A program made the translations under genes and the position numbers. DNA of 64,000 nt from Yinghuangia seranimata (GTDB lineage Bacteria > Actinomycetota > Actinomycetes > Streptomycetales > Streptomycetaceae). The stretch lies in the NCBI RefSeq assembly GCF_029953285.1, contig NZ_JASAOI010000011.1, positions 62,001 to 126,000 of the forward strand. The letters are read 5' to 3'. The notes under the pieces were generated by a model that searched no databases, had not been told where the DNA came from, and was given only the letters and a program-made list of their open reading frames with translations. Positions 1 to 8,800 of this stretch are shown piece after piece (position 1 is the stretch's first letter; each line of letters opens with the position of its first letter).

Positions 1-221
1 ACAACAGCCTCCAGGTGCCCGCCGCGTTCATCCAGAACAACGCGACCGTGAAGGGCCTGGCCGGCACCATCACGGTGCTGACCGACGCGGGCTTCTCGGA
101 CACCGAGATGCTCGAGTGGCTCTTCACCGCCGACGACTCGCTGCCCGGCACGCCCGTGGAGGCGCTGCGAGGCAACCGCAAGACCGAGGTCCGGCGGCGC
201 GCCCAGGCGCTGGCGGTATGA
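1..221 (+). CDS. Rv2175c-family DNA-binding protein, C-terminal part
   Basis: The gene is cut by the window edge; codons read in frame from base 3. The visible 72 or so residues (including [20 protein letters not shown], then [13 protein letters not shown] and a basic [13 protein letters not shown] tail) match the C-terminal domain of the Rv2175c family, small helix-turn-helix DNA-binding proteins of actinobacteria. The N-terminal HTH is outside the window. The stop overlaps the thiE start in an ATGA, so the two are probably co-translated. In Mycobacterium tuberculosis, Rv2175c also lies near a polyprenyl synthase gene and upstream of the dcw cluster, as here. The family call comes from recalled sequence similarity and gene order. 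Confidence 0.8.
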   Translation, partial: NSLQVPAAFIQNNATVKGLAGTITVLTDAGFSDTEMLEWLFTADDSLPGTPVEALRGNRKTEVRRRAQALAV

Positions 222-868
222 GCGCACCCGATCCGCGCGCGGCCCTCGCGGCCGCCCGCCTCTACCTGTGCACCGACGCCCGTGAGAAGCAGGGCGACCT
301 GCCGGAGTTCCTCGACGCGGTGCTGGCCGCCGGCGTCGACATCGTGCAGCTGCGGCAGAAGGGCCTGGAGGCCAAGCAGGAGCTCGAGGCCCTCCAGGTG
401 TTCGCCGACGCGGCACGGCGGCACGGGCGGCTGCTCGCCGTCAACGACCGCGCGGACGTCGCACACGCGGCAGGGTCCGACGTCCTGCACCTCGGTCAGG
501 ACGACCTGCCGGTGCCGCACGCCCGCGCGATCATCGGCGACTCCGTCGTCATCGGGCGCTCCACGCACGCGGAGTCCGAGGTCGACGCGGCACTGACCGA
601 GCCCGGCGTCGACTACTTCTGCACCGGCCCGGTGTGGCCGACGCCGACCAAGCCCGGGCGGCACGCGCCCGGCCTGGACCTCGTCCGGTACACGGCCGCC
701 AAGCGGCCCGAGCGGCCGTGGTTCGCGATCGGCGGCATCGACCTCAAGAACGTCGACGAGGTCCTCGACGCGGGCGCGACGCGGGTCGTCGTCGTCCGGG
801 CGATCACCGAAGCGGACGACCCGGCGGACACCACCGCGCAGTTCGTGCGGAGGCTCAGCCAGGGGTGA
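218..868 (+). CDS. thiE: Thiamine-phosphate synthase (ThiE)
   Basis: A 216-residue TIM-barrel enzyme, the usual length. ThiE joins HMP pyrophosphate and the thiazole phosphate to give thiamine phosphate in the cytoplasm. Visible motifs are QLRQK (44-48), NDRAD (76-80), GQDDLP (93-98), GRSTH (113-117), GPVWPTPTK (137-145, phosphate-binding loop) and IGGI (171-174). The ATG at 218 overlaps the preceding stop; an earlier in-frame start at 116 would add 34 residues of out-of-family Arg/Ala sequence and is rejected. No other thiamine genes and no recognisable TPP riboswitch lie alongside. A strong hairpin follows the gene. Confidence 0.95.
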   Translation: MSAPDPRAALAAARLYLCTDAREKQGDLPEFLDAVLAAGVDIVQLRQKGLEAKQELEALQVFADAARRHGRLLAVNDRADVAHAAGSDVLHLGQDDLPVPHARAIIGDSVVIGRSTHAESEVDAALTEPGVDYFCTGPVWPTPTKPGRHAPGLDLVRYTAAKRPERPWFAIGGIDLKNVDEVLDAGATRVVVVRAITEADDPADTTAQFVRRLSQG

Positions 869-920
869 GCCGCCCTGACGGGCGGCCGCGGGACGAACCG
901 CGGCAGACCTGAAACGACGG

Positions 921-953
921 ACGGCGCGCGGCCCACGACGGGCCGCGCGCCGT
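921..953 (+). terminator. Hairpin terminator after thiE
   Basis: A perfect 14-bp stem (ACGGCGCGCGGCCC at 921-934, complement at 940-953) with a 5-base loop, 52 bases after the thiE stop. There is no long U tract, which is normal for terminators of very GC-rich actinobacteria. Confidence 0.7.
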
Positions 954-992
954 TGCCGTTCCGGCGCGGGCATCCGTGCCACCATCCGGACT

Positions 993-1472
993 ATGTCGGA
1001 TATGTCGCGCAAGAGCCGCCTGGCGCTCGCGGGCGGACTGCTGGCGGTCCTCGTCGCCGTCGCCCTCGCGCTCGGACTGACGCGGGGCGGCGACGACGGG
1101 ACGAGCGCGCCGGGGACCGGGACGCGGGCGGCGTCCGCGACGGCGGTCCCGGGGGCGACCGGCGACGCACAGGCGCTCGTCTCGGTGCCGCCCGGGATGG
1201 CCGCCGTCACGGCCGACCAACTGCCGGCGGAGGCCCGCCGGACCCTGCGGCTGATCGACGCGGGCGGGCCGTACCCGTACCGCCAGGACGGCGCCGTCTT
1301 CGCCAACCGCGAAGGACGGCTGCCGAAGCAGAAGTCCGGCTACTACCACGAGTACACGGTCGAGACGCCGGGCTCGCCCGACCGGGGCGCGCGGCGCGTC
1401 ATCACCGGGCGGCCGGGGGAGCGGTACTACACGGCGGACCACTACGCGACGTTCCGGGTGATCGTCCCGTGA
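993..1472 (+). CDS. Secreted guanyl-specific ribonuclease (N1/T1, barnase/RNase Sa type)
   Basis: 159 residues. Residues 9-30 form a hydrophobic export or anchor segment, followed by a Thr/Ala/Gly-rich spacer and a ~95-residue microbial RNase domain. Family marks are FANREGRLP (103-111), GYYHEYTV (116-123, general base Glu120), RGARRVI (131-137) and YYTADHY (145-151, catalytic His150). All catalytic positions are kept, so it should cleave RNA after guanosine. The next gene is a barstar whose GTG overlaps this stop in a GTGA, giving tight coupling of toxin and inhibitor. No lipobox is seen. Whether it feeds on external RNA, attacks competitors, or acts in lysis cannot be told from sequence. 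Confidence 0.9.
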   Translation: MSDMSRKSRLALAGGLLAVLVAVALALGLTRGGDDGTSAPGTGTRAASATAVPGATGDAQALVSVPPGMAAVTADQLPAEARRTLRLIDAGGPYPYRQDGAVFANREGRLPKQKSGYYHEYTVETPGSPDRGARRVITGRPGERYYTADHYATFRVIVP

Positions 1473-1897
1473 TCCGCCGCTGGCACGAGGTGCGGAACGC
1501 GACACCGTGGACGTCCGGGCTGCTGCCGGGCGACCTGGCCGACGTGCCCTACGCGGCGCCCGGCGAACGGCTGCGGGCCTCCGCCGAGGCGCACGGGTGG
1601 GCGTATGCGCGGCTCGACCTGGCCGGCGTGACCGACAAGGCCGGGTTCATGGACGCCTGCGCACGCGACCTCCGCCTGCCGGGCTACTTCGGGCGCAACT
1701 GGGACGCGCTGTGGGACTGCCTGACCGACCCCGGGCTGCTGCCGGAGCCCGGGCGGCGGCTGCTCGTCGTCCACGGCTGGCACCGGTTCGCCGAACACGA
1801 CCCCGACGCGTGGGCGGCGGCCCGGAACGTCCTGCGCGAAACCGCCGAGCACTGGCGGGACACGGCGACACCATTGGTGGTGCTGGTCCGGACCTGA
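1469..1897 (+). CDS. Barstar-family ribonuclease inhibitor
   Basis: 142 residues from the GTG that overlaps the RNase stop; upstream in-frame codons lie inside the RNase gene and are not used. GYFGRNWDALWDCLTD (72-87) is the barstar signature; the Asp of the WDC triplet corresponds to the residue that plugs the barnase active site. The ~45 residues before the signature are longer than in Bacillus barstar, as is common in actinobacterial homologues. It is expected to stay in the cytoplasm and neutralise RNase that has not been exported. Coupled order RNase then inhibitor implies balanced synthesis. Confidence 0.88.
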   Translation: MIRRWHEVRNATPWTSGLLPGDLADVPYAAPGERLRASAEAHGWAYARLDLAGVTDKAGFMDACARDLRLPGYFGRNWDALWDCLTDPGLLPEPGRRLLVVHGWHRFAEHDPDAWAAARNVLRETAEHWRDTATPLVVLVRT

Positions 1898-2057
1898 CGG
1901 ACGTGGGGCCGGTCTCGTCCACGAATGGTCGTCACCCGTCCGCCGAGTGACCGAGATGCGGCGAAATGTGCGCCATCCGGGTGGACACCGGTGTGATTGG
2001 TTCGCGTCGCGCGCCGGGCCCCGGACGCACCGTCGCCAACTGGCCAGACTGCGAATC

Positions 2058-3215
2058 ATGAACAGCTCCGTGGAGCGCCGCCCGGCCGGTGCGGCCTACG
2101 ACAGTGTCCTGCTCGCCTCGACCACCCCGCGCACCGACGCGATCGTCCCGGCGCCGCGGCCCGTCCGACAGGACGACACCGCCGACCCGGCGACCGACGG
2201 CGACGACGGCGACAGCGGCCCGGAGGGCGACCAACCCGACACCGCGGGAGGCACGGCGGGCGGGTCCGCGCCGACCCCGCTGGTGCCACCACCGCGCGGG
2301 CGAGTGGCCAGGAGGGACCGCCCGACCGAGGGCCCGGATCCGACCGTGGAACCAGGCCCGACTGTGGAACCAGGCCCGACCGCGGAACCAGGCCCGACCG
2401 TGGAACCAGGTCCGGCGACGGAACCAGGCCAGGCGACGGAACCAGATCCGACCGTGGACCCAGGTCTCGCGGAGAACGCCGCAGCGGGGGAGAAGATCGC
2501 GCCGAGCAGGACCGATTCCACGCCCGCACTGCCGCAGGTCGGTTCCCCGCCCGAGCCGACCCGCACTGGCTCCGTGCCCACGCGGCCCCGCGACACCGAC
2601 CCCAACGGGCTGTTCGGGCCGCTCGTTGTGCTCGGGATCTTCCTGACCGCCCTGCTGCTCATCGGGCGTTTCCCCCCGGACGCCCTGCGCCCTGTCGCCG
2701 CCGACACCGGCCGCCCACCGCGCGAACCGGCCGCCCCGACGGCACCGGACATCCCGGCCTACGCCGCCGCGCCGCCGCCCCGCCGCGAGCCCCCGGCCAG
2801 GCCCCAGCAGCCGCAGGCACGCACGGGAGCGGCCGAGACGGCACACCAGGCCACACGCGAGGTCGACGACACCAGCCCCACAACCGCCCAAGCCGCCGCC
2901 CCCCGCCCGACCCCGGGCCGCCCGCACCGGCCCACAGCGGCGAACGCCGCCACCCCGAGCCCTCACGCGGCCCTGCCGACGCCAGGCGCACCCGCGCGCC
3001 GCCCCGTGCCGGCCCCAATCGGCTACGGCACCGCCCCACCCGACTGGGCTGTCGCAGGCCTCCACCGCCCGAACATCGCACCCCCGCCACTGGCCCCACC
3101 CAGCCCCGCCCCCGAACTCCCACCCCAGCCCGCCGAACCCATCCGCCGCCCCCCACCCCGCCCAGGCCCCCACAGCGGCTGGCCCTACGGAACCCCGCCC
3201 CCGGACCGGTACTGA
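2058..3215 (+). CDS. Proline-rich single-pass membrane protein with PTVEPG repeats
   Basis: 385 residues, family not recognised. Residues 1-180 are acidic, Pro-rich and probably disordered, with a tandem PTVEPG/PTAEPG/PATEPG block at 95-136. One membrane helix (LFGPLVVLGIFLTALLLIG, about 185-203) follows, then ~180 residues very rich in Pro, Ala and Arg. Third positions are strongly G/C in this frame. Other long frames overlap it on both strands but have no domain-like content. ATG 2058 was chosen; an in-frame start at 1947 is possible but lies close behind the barstar gene. The ribosome binding site is weak. The composition resembles a wall-spanning or scaffold protein, but no function can be assigned. 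Confidence 0.6.
   Translation: MNSSVERRPAGAAYDSVLLASTTPRTDAIVPAPRPVRQDDTADPATDGDDGDSGPEGDQPDTAGGTAGGSAPTPLVPPPRGRVARRDRPTEGPDPTVEPGPTVEPGPTAEPGPTVEPGPATEPGQATEPDPTVDPGLAENAAAGEKIAPSRTDSTPALPQVGSPPEPTRTGSVPTRPRDTDPNGLFGPLVVLGIFLTALLLIGRFPPDALRPVAADTGRPPREPAAPTAPDIPAYAAAPPPRREPPARPQQPQARTGAAETAHQATREVDDTSPTTAQAAAPRPTPGRPHRPTAANAATPSPHAALPTPGAPARRPVPAPIGYGTAPPDWAVAGLHRPNIAPPPLAPPSPAPELPPQPAEPIRRPPPRPGPHSGWPYGTPPPDRY
2337..2465 (+). repeat. 18-bp tandem repeats coding PTVEPG
   Basis: About seven imperfect copies of an 18-base unit (ccgaccgtggaaccaggc) inside the Pro-rich protein gene. They code for a Pro-Thr-Val-Glu-Pro-Gly repeat before the membrane helix. Copy number may vary between strains through slippage. 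Confidence 0.85.
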
Positions 3216-3464
3216 CGGCGCGCCAGCCCGGCACCGCCCGAACAAGGCCCCGAACCACCGGCGCCGCCACGCCTCCGTGTGCCCGTCAACCTCGCCCGTC
3301 TTGATCGGCTACGCGCCCCACCCGCTCAGGGCCTGCTTGGGATCTTGCCCGCGTCGTGCCGCCTGGCTCCGTCGGCCGGACCTTGCCCCGGGCCCCGTCC
3401 TCGGAGCCGGCGGCCTCGCCCCGCCCTCCACGGGCAGCCCGCGGCCCTCAGCGGTGCTGATGCG

Positions 3465-4025
3465 TCAGGCCGAGCCCGCGATCAGGTCGGACCAGAAGGG
3501 CACCGTCGAGGGTGGCGGTGTCGTCGGGGCTTCGGTGTTCGTCAGGTCGGTCCGTAGGTAGTCCGACAGGGAGCCGTGAATGACCGTCACCTCGGTGCGG
3601 CGGATCGCCAGGACCGGGTGGCCTGGCCCGGCCGGGGCGGCGGGGAGGTAGTGGTTGGCGTGGAGGGGGACCAGGGTCGGGGCCTTGGCCAGGTGCCAGC
3701 GGGCCGACTTCAGGGCGTGCCTCAGTTGGGCCGGACGGGGGCCCCAAGCGGTCGGCCAGAAGGCGGCGTGTTCGACGTCGAAGAGCACGCCGGCCGCTGG
3801 CAGCGACAGCTGGGCCTTGAGCTTCGCCGCTCCGCCGTCGCGCCAGTCCGGCCAGCCGGCGCCGAGCGGCAGCGCGCCGGTGAGGAGCTCGCGGTGGTCG
3901 GGCGCGAAGCGGAAGCCGTACGCGTCCTCGACGGCGGCAAGTTCGGCCGCGGTCAGCCCGGGCCCGTAGGGCACGGCACCCGCGTCGAGCAGGGCCCGTA
4001 CGTCGAAGGCGGTGCCGTCCGGCAT
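3465..4025 (-). CDS. SMI1/KNR4 (SUKH) family protein
   Basis: 186 residues. PYGPGLTAAELAAVEDAYGF followed by RFAPDHRELL and LPLGAGWPDWRDG is the typical start of an SMI1/KNR4 (SUKH) domain. In bacteria such domains often act as immunity proteins against contact-dependent or polymorphic toxins, but many lone actinobacterial members have no known role. The start (MPDGTAFDV) lies 8 bases after the polyprenyl synthase stop on the same strand, so the two are probably one operon. No toxin gene lies adjacent; the RNase/barstar pair 2 kb away is complete in itself. Confidence 0.75.
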   Translation of the reverse strand: MPDGTAFDVRALLDAGAVPYGPGLTAAELAAVEDAYGFRFAPDHRELLTGALPLGAGWPDWRDGGAAKLKAQLSLPAAGVLFDVEHAAFWPTAWGPRPAQLRHALKSARWHLAKAPTLVPLHANHYLPAAPAGPGHPVLAIRRTEVTVIHGSLSDYLRTDLTNTEAPTTPPPSTVPFWSDLIAGSA

Positions 4026-4033
4026 CGTGCGGC

Positions 4034-5164
4034 TCAGACGCGTCGGACGGTCGCGGCCTCGACGAGGCCGTACAGGACCGCCTTGGCCTCGTCGGTGATC
4101 GGCGCCGCGGCCAGCGCCTGGATCGCGCTCTCCGTCAGCGCGTCGATCATCGACTCGACCTCGGCCAGCGCCCCGGTGTCCTCGATGACCGCCCGCAGTT
4201 CCTTGACGCCCGCGTCGTCCAGCGCGGGGTCGCCGACGAGCTCGTCGAGCAGCCGGGTCTGCGTCGGGCCGCTCCGCTCGGCGGCGAGGGCCAGCAGCAC
4301 GGTGCGCTTGCCCTCCCGCAGGTCGTCGCCCGCCGGCTTGCCCGTCTCCGCGGGGTCGCCGAAGACGCCCAGCACGTCGTCGCGCAGCTGGAACGCCTCG
4401 CCCAGCGGCAGCCCGTACGCGGAGTACGCGGCGAGCAGTTCGGGCCCGCCCCCGGCGAGCGCCGCGCCGACGTGCAGCGGCCGTTCGATGGTGTACTTCG
4501 CGGACTTGTAGCGGATGACCCGCCGCGACCGCTCGACGGAGCCGCCGCCCATGGCCTGCTCCAGCACGTCGAGGTACTGGCCGGCCATGACCTCGGTGCG
4601 CATCACGTCGAACAGCGGCTTCGCGGCGGCGAGCAGCACCGGGTCGACGCCGCTGCCCGAGAACATCTCGTCGGACCACGTCAGGCACAGGTCGCCGAGC
4701 AGCAGCGCGGCGGCGGAGCCGAAGCCCTCGCCGTCGCCGTGCCACGCCGAGGCCCCGTGCAGCGCTTCGAAGCGGCGGTGCACGGCGGGCTTGCCGCGGC
4801 GGGTGTCGCTGCGGTCCATCAGGTCGTCGTGGATGAGCGCGCTGGCCTGCAGCAGTTCGAGCGAGGTGGCGGCGCGTACGGCCGCGTCACCCGCGGGGCC
4901 GTCGTCGACGCCGCCCGCGCCGCGCCAGCCCCAGTAGCAGAACCCGGGTCGCAGGCGCTTGCCGCCGTCGAGGAGGAAGTCGCGCAGCGCCTCGGTGACG
5001 GGCGCCATGCCGGTGCCGACGTCGGAGAGCACGTCGGCCTGCCGGTCCATGAACGCGGTGAGCGCCTGGTTGACCCGGCCGCGCAGGCCGTCCCGGTCGA
5101 GCGGGTGCACGGCGTCGGGTGCGGGGGGCTGGGCGGCCGCGGCGGAGGCCGGGGAGGAGGTCAC
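4034..5164 (-). CDS. Polyprenyl (geranylgeranyl-type) diphosphate synthase
   Basis: 376-residue all-helical trans-prenyltransferase. It condenses isopentenyl diphosphate with an allylic diphosphate. Visible are GGKRLRP (67-73), the first Asp-rich motif HDDLMDRSD (112-120), the second Asp-rich motif DDVLGVFGD (262-270) and the KPAGDDLREGKRT loop (276-288). Catalytic residues look intact. It corresponds by position to idsA2 (Rv2173) of Mycobacterium. Product chain length cannot be read reliably; C20 is a guess from that homology. GTG start with AAGGA about 11 bases upstream. A phytoene-desaturase-like gene lies 2 kb away, but no phytoene synthase is present. Confidence 0.88.
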   Translation of the reverse strand: MTSSPASAAAAQPPAPDAVHPLDRDGLRGRVNQALTAFMDRQADVLSDVGTGMAPVTEALRDFLLDGGKRLRPGFCYWGWRGAGGVDDGPAGDAAVRAATSLELLQASALIHDDLMDRSDTRRGKPAVHRRFEALHGASAWHGDGEGFGSAAALLLGDLCLTWSDEMFSGSGVDPVLLAAAKPLFDVMRTEVMAGQYLDVLEQAMGGGSVERSRRVIRYKSAKYTIERPLHVGAALAGGGPELLAAYSAYGLPLGEAFQLRDDVLGVFGDPAETGKPAGDDLREGKRTVLLALAAERSGPTQTRLLDELVGDPALDDAGVKELRAVIEDTGALAEVESMIDALTESAIQALAAAPITDEAKAVLYGLVEAATVRRV

Positions 5165-5356
5165 GACGGGTCGTCTTCCTTAAGGCGAGGGGCCCAAGCA
5201 GGGTAACCGGGCGGCGGGCCTGCCGCTGTCCTCAGGTCGCCTGGGAGTGTGGGGCCGGTCACGGAGGCCCGGCGGATTGCGCCGAATGGCCGCCCAAGTA
5301 GCAAGATCGGTGTCTCGCGGAGCGGACAATGCCTCCTCAGCCCGGGGTACGCCCAG

Positions 5357-5371
5357 TAACCTGCCGTTATG
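5357..5371 (+). promoter_or_regulatory. Putative leaderless promoter of metF
   Basis: TAACCT (5357-5362) stands 6 bases before the metF ATG, and no Shine-Dalgarno sequence is present. This spacing puts the transcription start at or next to the ATG, a common actinobacterial leaderless arrangement. The -35 region is not convincing. Confidence 0.45.
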
Positions 5372-6310
5372 TCTCTAGGAGTCGCCACGCCCCGGAACTC
5401 GGGAGGGCCGCTGGGTCCGGCACGCGCGCAGGCCATTCGCGATCTTCTCGCGAACGGCAGGCGGACGTTCTCGTTCGAGTTCTTCCCGCCCAAGACCGAA
5501 GTGGGCGAGCGGCACCTCTGGGACGCGCTGCGCCGTGTCGAGGCGCTCGGCCCCTCCTTCGTCTCGGTCACCTATGGCGCGGGCGGCTCCAACCGCGACC
5601 GCACGGTCAACATCACCGAGCGCATCGCCACCGAGACCACGCTGACCCCGGTGGGCCACTTCACCGCCGTCGGCCACTCGATCGCCGAGCTGCGCAACAT
5701 CATCGGCCAGTACGCCGACGCGGGCGTCCGCAACGTCCTGGCGCTGCGCGGCGACCCGCCGGGCAACCCGCAGGGCGAGTGGGTCGCGCACCCGCAGGGC
5801 TTCACGTACGCCGAGGAGCTGGTGCGCCTGCTCAAGGAGTCGGGCGACTTCTGCGTGGGCGTGGCCGCGTTCCCCGAGATGCACCCGCGCTCGACCAACT
5901 GGGACGACGACATCCGGCACTTCGTGCGCAAGTGCCGCGCGGGCGCGGACTACGCGATCACCCAGATGTTCTTCCACGTCGAGGACTACCTGCGGCTGCG
6001 CGACCGGGTCGCGGCGGCCGGCTGCGACGTGCCGATCATCCCGGAGATCATGCCGGTCACGAACGTCGGCCAGATCGAGCGCTTCGCGCAGCTGAGCAAC
6101 GCCGACTTCCCGGCCGGGCTCGCCGACCGTGTGCGTGCCGTGGCCGACGACCCGGCGGCGGTCCAGGAGGTCGGCATCGAGTACGGCACCGAGATGGGCG
6201 AGCGCCTGCTCGCCGAGGGCGCCCCGGGGCTGCACTTCATCACGCTCAACAAGTCGATCGCGACGCTGCGCATCTACGAGAACCTCGGCCTGCGCGACCG
6301 CGAGCGCTGA
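5369..6310 (+). CDS. metF: Methylenetetrahydrofolate reductase (MetF)
   Basis: 313 residues, a complete FAD-containing TIM barrel. It reduces 5,10-methylene-THF to 5-methyl-THF, the methyl donor for methionine synthesis. [10 protein letters not shown] (35-43 region, catalytic Glu37), VTYGAGGS (67-74), LALRGDPPG (~128-136) and the ITQMFF strand are all present. It is transcribed divergently from the polyprenyl synthase gene across 204 bases. The gene appears leaderless. In Mycobacterium a metF-like gene (Rv2172c) also neighbours idsA2, supporting conserved order. Confidence 0.95.
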   Translation: MSLGVATPRNSGGPLGPARAQAIRDLLANGRRTFSFEFFPPKTEVGERHLWDALRRVEALGPSFVSVTYGAGGSNRDRTVNITERIATETTLTPVGHFTAVGHSIAELRNIIGQYADAGVRNVLALRGDPPGNPQGEWVAHPQGFTYAEELVRLLKESGDFCVGVAAFPEMHPRSTNWDDDIRHFVRKCRAGADYAITQMFFHVEDYLRLRDRVAAAGCDVPIIPEIMPVTNVGQIERFAQLSNADFPAGLADRVRAVADDPAAVQEVGIEYGTEMGERLLAEGAPGLHFITLNKSIATLRIYENLGLRDRER

Positions 6311-6411
6311 GCCCGCCACGACCCCGGAATCCGCCGCCGCACGCTGGACGGAGGGGCCCCGCATCCCGTTAGGGTGAGGGGCCTTCATCCGTTCGAGGGA
6401 AGGGCACGCCC

Positions 6412-7407
6412 GTGCAGGTCGGCATGATCGTGCTGTATGTGCTTTTCGTCCCGGTCGGGCTGTGGCTGCTCACCGAGACGATGTGGCAGCACGGTGCGCC
6501 GTTCCGGTACCGCGTGCTGGCGGTCATCGGCTTCGCCGGCGTGGTCTTCGGGGTCGCGCTGGGGAACGGCATCGTGTCGGCGGCGGGCGGATTCGTCTTC
6601 GTCGTCGGGCAGTTCCTGGTGACGCGGTACGTGCGCAGCGGCTACTACCACGGCTGGACGGTGAGCTTCGGCCGCAAGAAGGTCGCGAAGCGGGGCCGCC
6701 GGCGGAGCGCCGAGAAGGCCGTGCCCGAGCAGGCCGCGTTCGCGGCCGCGGACACGTACACCGCCGACGCGTACACCGCGGACGGGTTCCCGGACGAGTA
6801 CGCGCCGGACGCGCAGGGCTTCGCGGCGGCGGTCGCGCCGGGCCACGGCGAGGGCGTCGAACCGGTGTTCGCCGACGGTGCCACGCAGGCCTACCACCCC
6901 GACTACGGCCAACCGGTCTTCGCCGACGGCCCCGCGGACACGTACGCCTCCGCCGCGCAGGCGCAGGGCTACGACGAGGCCGACCCCAACGCGTCGGGTT
7001 ACGCCTGGGCGACCAGCGCCGAGGGCTACGCGTACCCCGACACCGGTCAGTACGCGTACCAGCCGGACCTCGGGCAGCCTGGGCAGCCGGGCGAACAGCA
7101 CACGGCGACCGGACGGTTCGAGGCCGCCGCCGACTACACCCCGCCCGAGACCGGGTTCGTTGGCGACTACGGGCCCCCCGGCGGCTACCAGGCGCCGCCG
7201 ATGCCGCAGCAGCCGCCGACCGCGTACTTCGCCCAGCCGGTGGCAGGCGGCCCCGACGGGGAGCAGGCCGAGGACGTGTCGCTCTACGCCCGTCCGACCA
7301 ACTCGGCCACGAGCGCCGCGCCCATCCCGGCGCCGATGAGCCCGCCCCCCGGGTGGGCCGAGGCCCCCACCGAGTACAGCCCCGGCACCGGCGAGCGGTT
7401 GGGCTGA
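6412..7407 (+). CDS. Membrane protein with long Tyr/Ala/Asp-rich tail
   Basis: 331 residues from GTG 6412, preceded by GAGGGAAGGG. Hydrophobic helices lie at about 3-25, 35-55 and 57-73, followed by a short basic stretch (KKVAKRGRRR). The remaining ~240 residues are low-complexity, rich in Ala, Asp, Tyr, Gly, Pro and Gln, probably cytoplasmic and disordered. The family is not recognised. It follows metF by 101 bases on the same strand. Its last 124 bases overlap, antisense, the end of the desaturase-like gene, so the terminal ~41 residues are read from the complement of that gene. A frameshift extending the true tail cannot be excluded. Confidence 0.7.
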   Translation: MQVGMIVLYVLFVPVGLWLLTETMWQHGAPFRYRVLAVIGFAGVVFGVALGNGIVSAAGGFVFVVGQFLVTRYVRSGYYHGWTVSFGRKKVAKRGRRRSAEKAVPEQAAFAAADTYTADAYTADGFPDEYAPDAQGFAAAVAPGHGEGVEPVFADGATQAYHPDYGQPVFADGPADTYASAAQAQGYDEADPNASGYAWATSAEGYAYPDTGQYAYQPDLGQPGQPGEQHTATGRFEAAADYTPPETGFVGDYGPPGGYQAPPMPQQPPTAYFAQPVAGGPDGEQAEDVSLYARPTNSATSAAPIPAPMSPPPGWAEAPTEYSPGTGERLG

Positions 7408-8717
7408 CCGCCCGCGACCGGCGACGCGAAGACGGCGCCGCCGGGCACGCCGGTCGCCCGCTCCAGGTCGGCGGGGGTACGCAGTTCGCACCAGCGCAGC
7501 CGGTCGGTGACCGGCAGGCCGCGGCGCGCGAGCAGGTCCAGCACGATGTCCTGGAAAGACGTGCGTACACCCGGCGCGTCCCAGTCGACCCGGCCTCGTC
7601 CGGTGCCGTGTGCGGGGACGCGCACCTGCACCGTCCACGCCGTGGCGCCTTCGGGGGCGGCGTCGCTCGGGGCGTACAGGCACAGCGTCGGGTCCGCGGG
7701 CGGCTTGGCGTCCGTGGCGAACAGCGCCTCGGCCTCGGCGGCGGGGTCGTCGGGGAACAGCAGGGTGCGGTAGGGCCGACCGGCGTCGTCCGGTGCGGCG
7801 TCGAGCGCGAGGTGCAGCTCGACGACCCCGGACGCCGACGGGTATCCGCCCTCCTCGCGGGGGCGGTCCATGACCACGACGTCCGCGTCGATCCTGCTCA
7901 CCTCGGCGCCGTGGCCCGGGCCCGCCAGCAGCACGCCGTCCACGGCGCCGGCCGCGGTCGACACGTCCGCGACCTCGGTGTCGGGCAGGAACTTCACGCC
8001 CAGGTCCACGCAGCGCTCGTGGAGCACCTCGGCGATGCGGTGCACTCCGCCGCGCACCGTCCACAGGCCGAACGTCTGTTCCAGGTACGGCAGCACCGCA
8101 ACGGTCGCGGGCGCGCGCCGCGGGTCCAGGCCCGCGTCGACGGCGTACCGCTCGGCGAACGCGCGCAGCCGCGGGTCGCGCAGATAGGCGCGGGCGAGCG
8201 GACGCAGCGTGCGCCAGGGCATCGTGGTGCGGAAGTCCTTCAGCCCGCCCGCCGCACGGCGCGGCTTGGCCGGCTCCGACGGGACCTCGAAGAACGCGGT
8301 GCGCATGACGCCCCACATCGCGGCCCCGCGGTCCATCAGACGGTTCCAGTCCGCCCCCGACCCGGCCCCGAACGCCCCGTCGAACGCCGCGGCGGCCCCG
8401 GCCCGCGTGGCGTTGGGCAGCTCGAGGACGGTGTCGCCGCGGTCGTACACGCAGCGCGTCGTCGGGTCGACGGGCACCAGGTCGACGCAGTCCTCCAGCG
8501 CCGCCCCGGTCTTCAGGAACAGATCGCGGTACACAGCAGGCAACGTGAACGCCCCGGGACCGGACGTGAACGTGAACCCGTCCCGAGAGACCGCCCCGAG
8601 CATGCCCCCTGAGCCCGCCCCGGATTCGCACACCGTCACGTCATGCCGCTTGCGCGCCAATCGCGCCGCGACCGCGAGACCACCCATACCTGCACCGACG
8701 ACAACGATTCGAGCCAC
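7284..8717 (-). CDS. Phytoene desaturase-like FAD-dependent oxidoreductase
   Basis: 477 residues, the usual length of the CrtI/RetJ-type family. The N-terminus MARIVVVGAGMGGLAVAARL is a Rossmann FAD fold with its ESG acidic end near 36-38. The C-terminal GLYSVGASAHPGGGLIGAGM (about 443-462) is the second FAD-binding segment. The start is the GTG giving MARIVV; longer in-frame extension has no family match. No phytoene synthase, cyclase or other carotenoid gene is next to it, so the substrate is unknown. Many actinobacterial members act outside carotenoid synthesis. Its 3' end overlaps the convergent membrane protein gene. Confidence 0.82.
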   Translation of the reverse strand: MARIVVVGAGMGGLAVAARLARKRHDVTVCESGAGSGGMLGAVSRDGFTFTSGPGAFTLPAVYRDLFLKTGAALEDCVDLVPVDPTTRCVYDRGDTVLELPNATRAGAAAAFDGAFGAGSGADWNRLMDRGAAMWGVMRTAFFEVPSEPAKPRRAAGGLKDFRTTMPWRTLRPLARAYLRDPRLRAFAERYAVDAGLDPRRAPATVAVLPYLEQTFGLWTVRGGVHRIAEVLHERCVDLGVKFLPDTEVADVSTAAGAVDGVLLAGPGHGAEVSRIDADVVVMDRPREEGGYPSASGVVELHLALDAAPDDAGRPYRTLLFPDDPAAEAEALFATDAKPPADPTLCLYAPSDAAPEGATAWTVQVRVPAHGTGRGRVDWDAPGVRTSFQDIVLDLLARRGLPVTDRLRWCELRTPADLERATGVPGGAVFASPVAGGQPNRSPVPGLYSVGASAHPGGGLIGAGMGAALVAELVGRA

Positions 8718-8800
8718 GTCGAACGAGCGTACTTGACGAGGAGAGGCCCGCCACGCCGTGCGCGCCGAGGCCGGACCGTCGCGCGCCCCCCCCGGGCCCG

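Noticed and set aside
1-1000. TPP riboswitch for thiE
   Set aside because: thiE is translationally coupled to the preceding gene and no conserved TPP-aptamer sequence was seen.
1932-3245. A 437-codon minus-strand frame opposite the Pro-rich protein
   Set aside because: The plus frame has stronger G/C third positions, a membrane helix and regular repeats; the minus product is Gly/Arg/Trp-rich noise.
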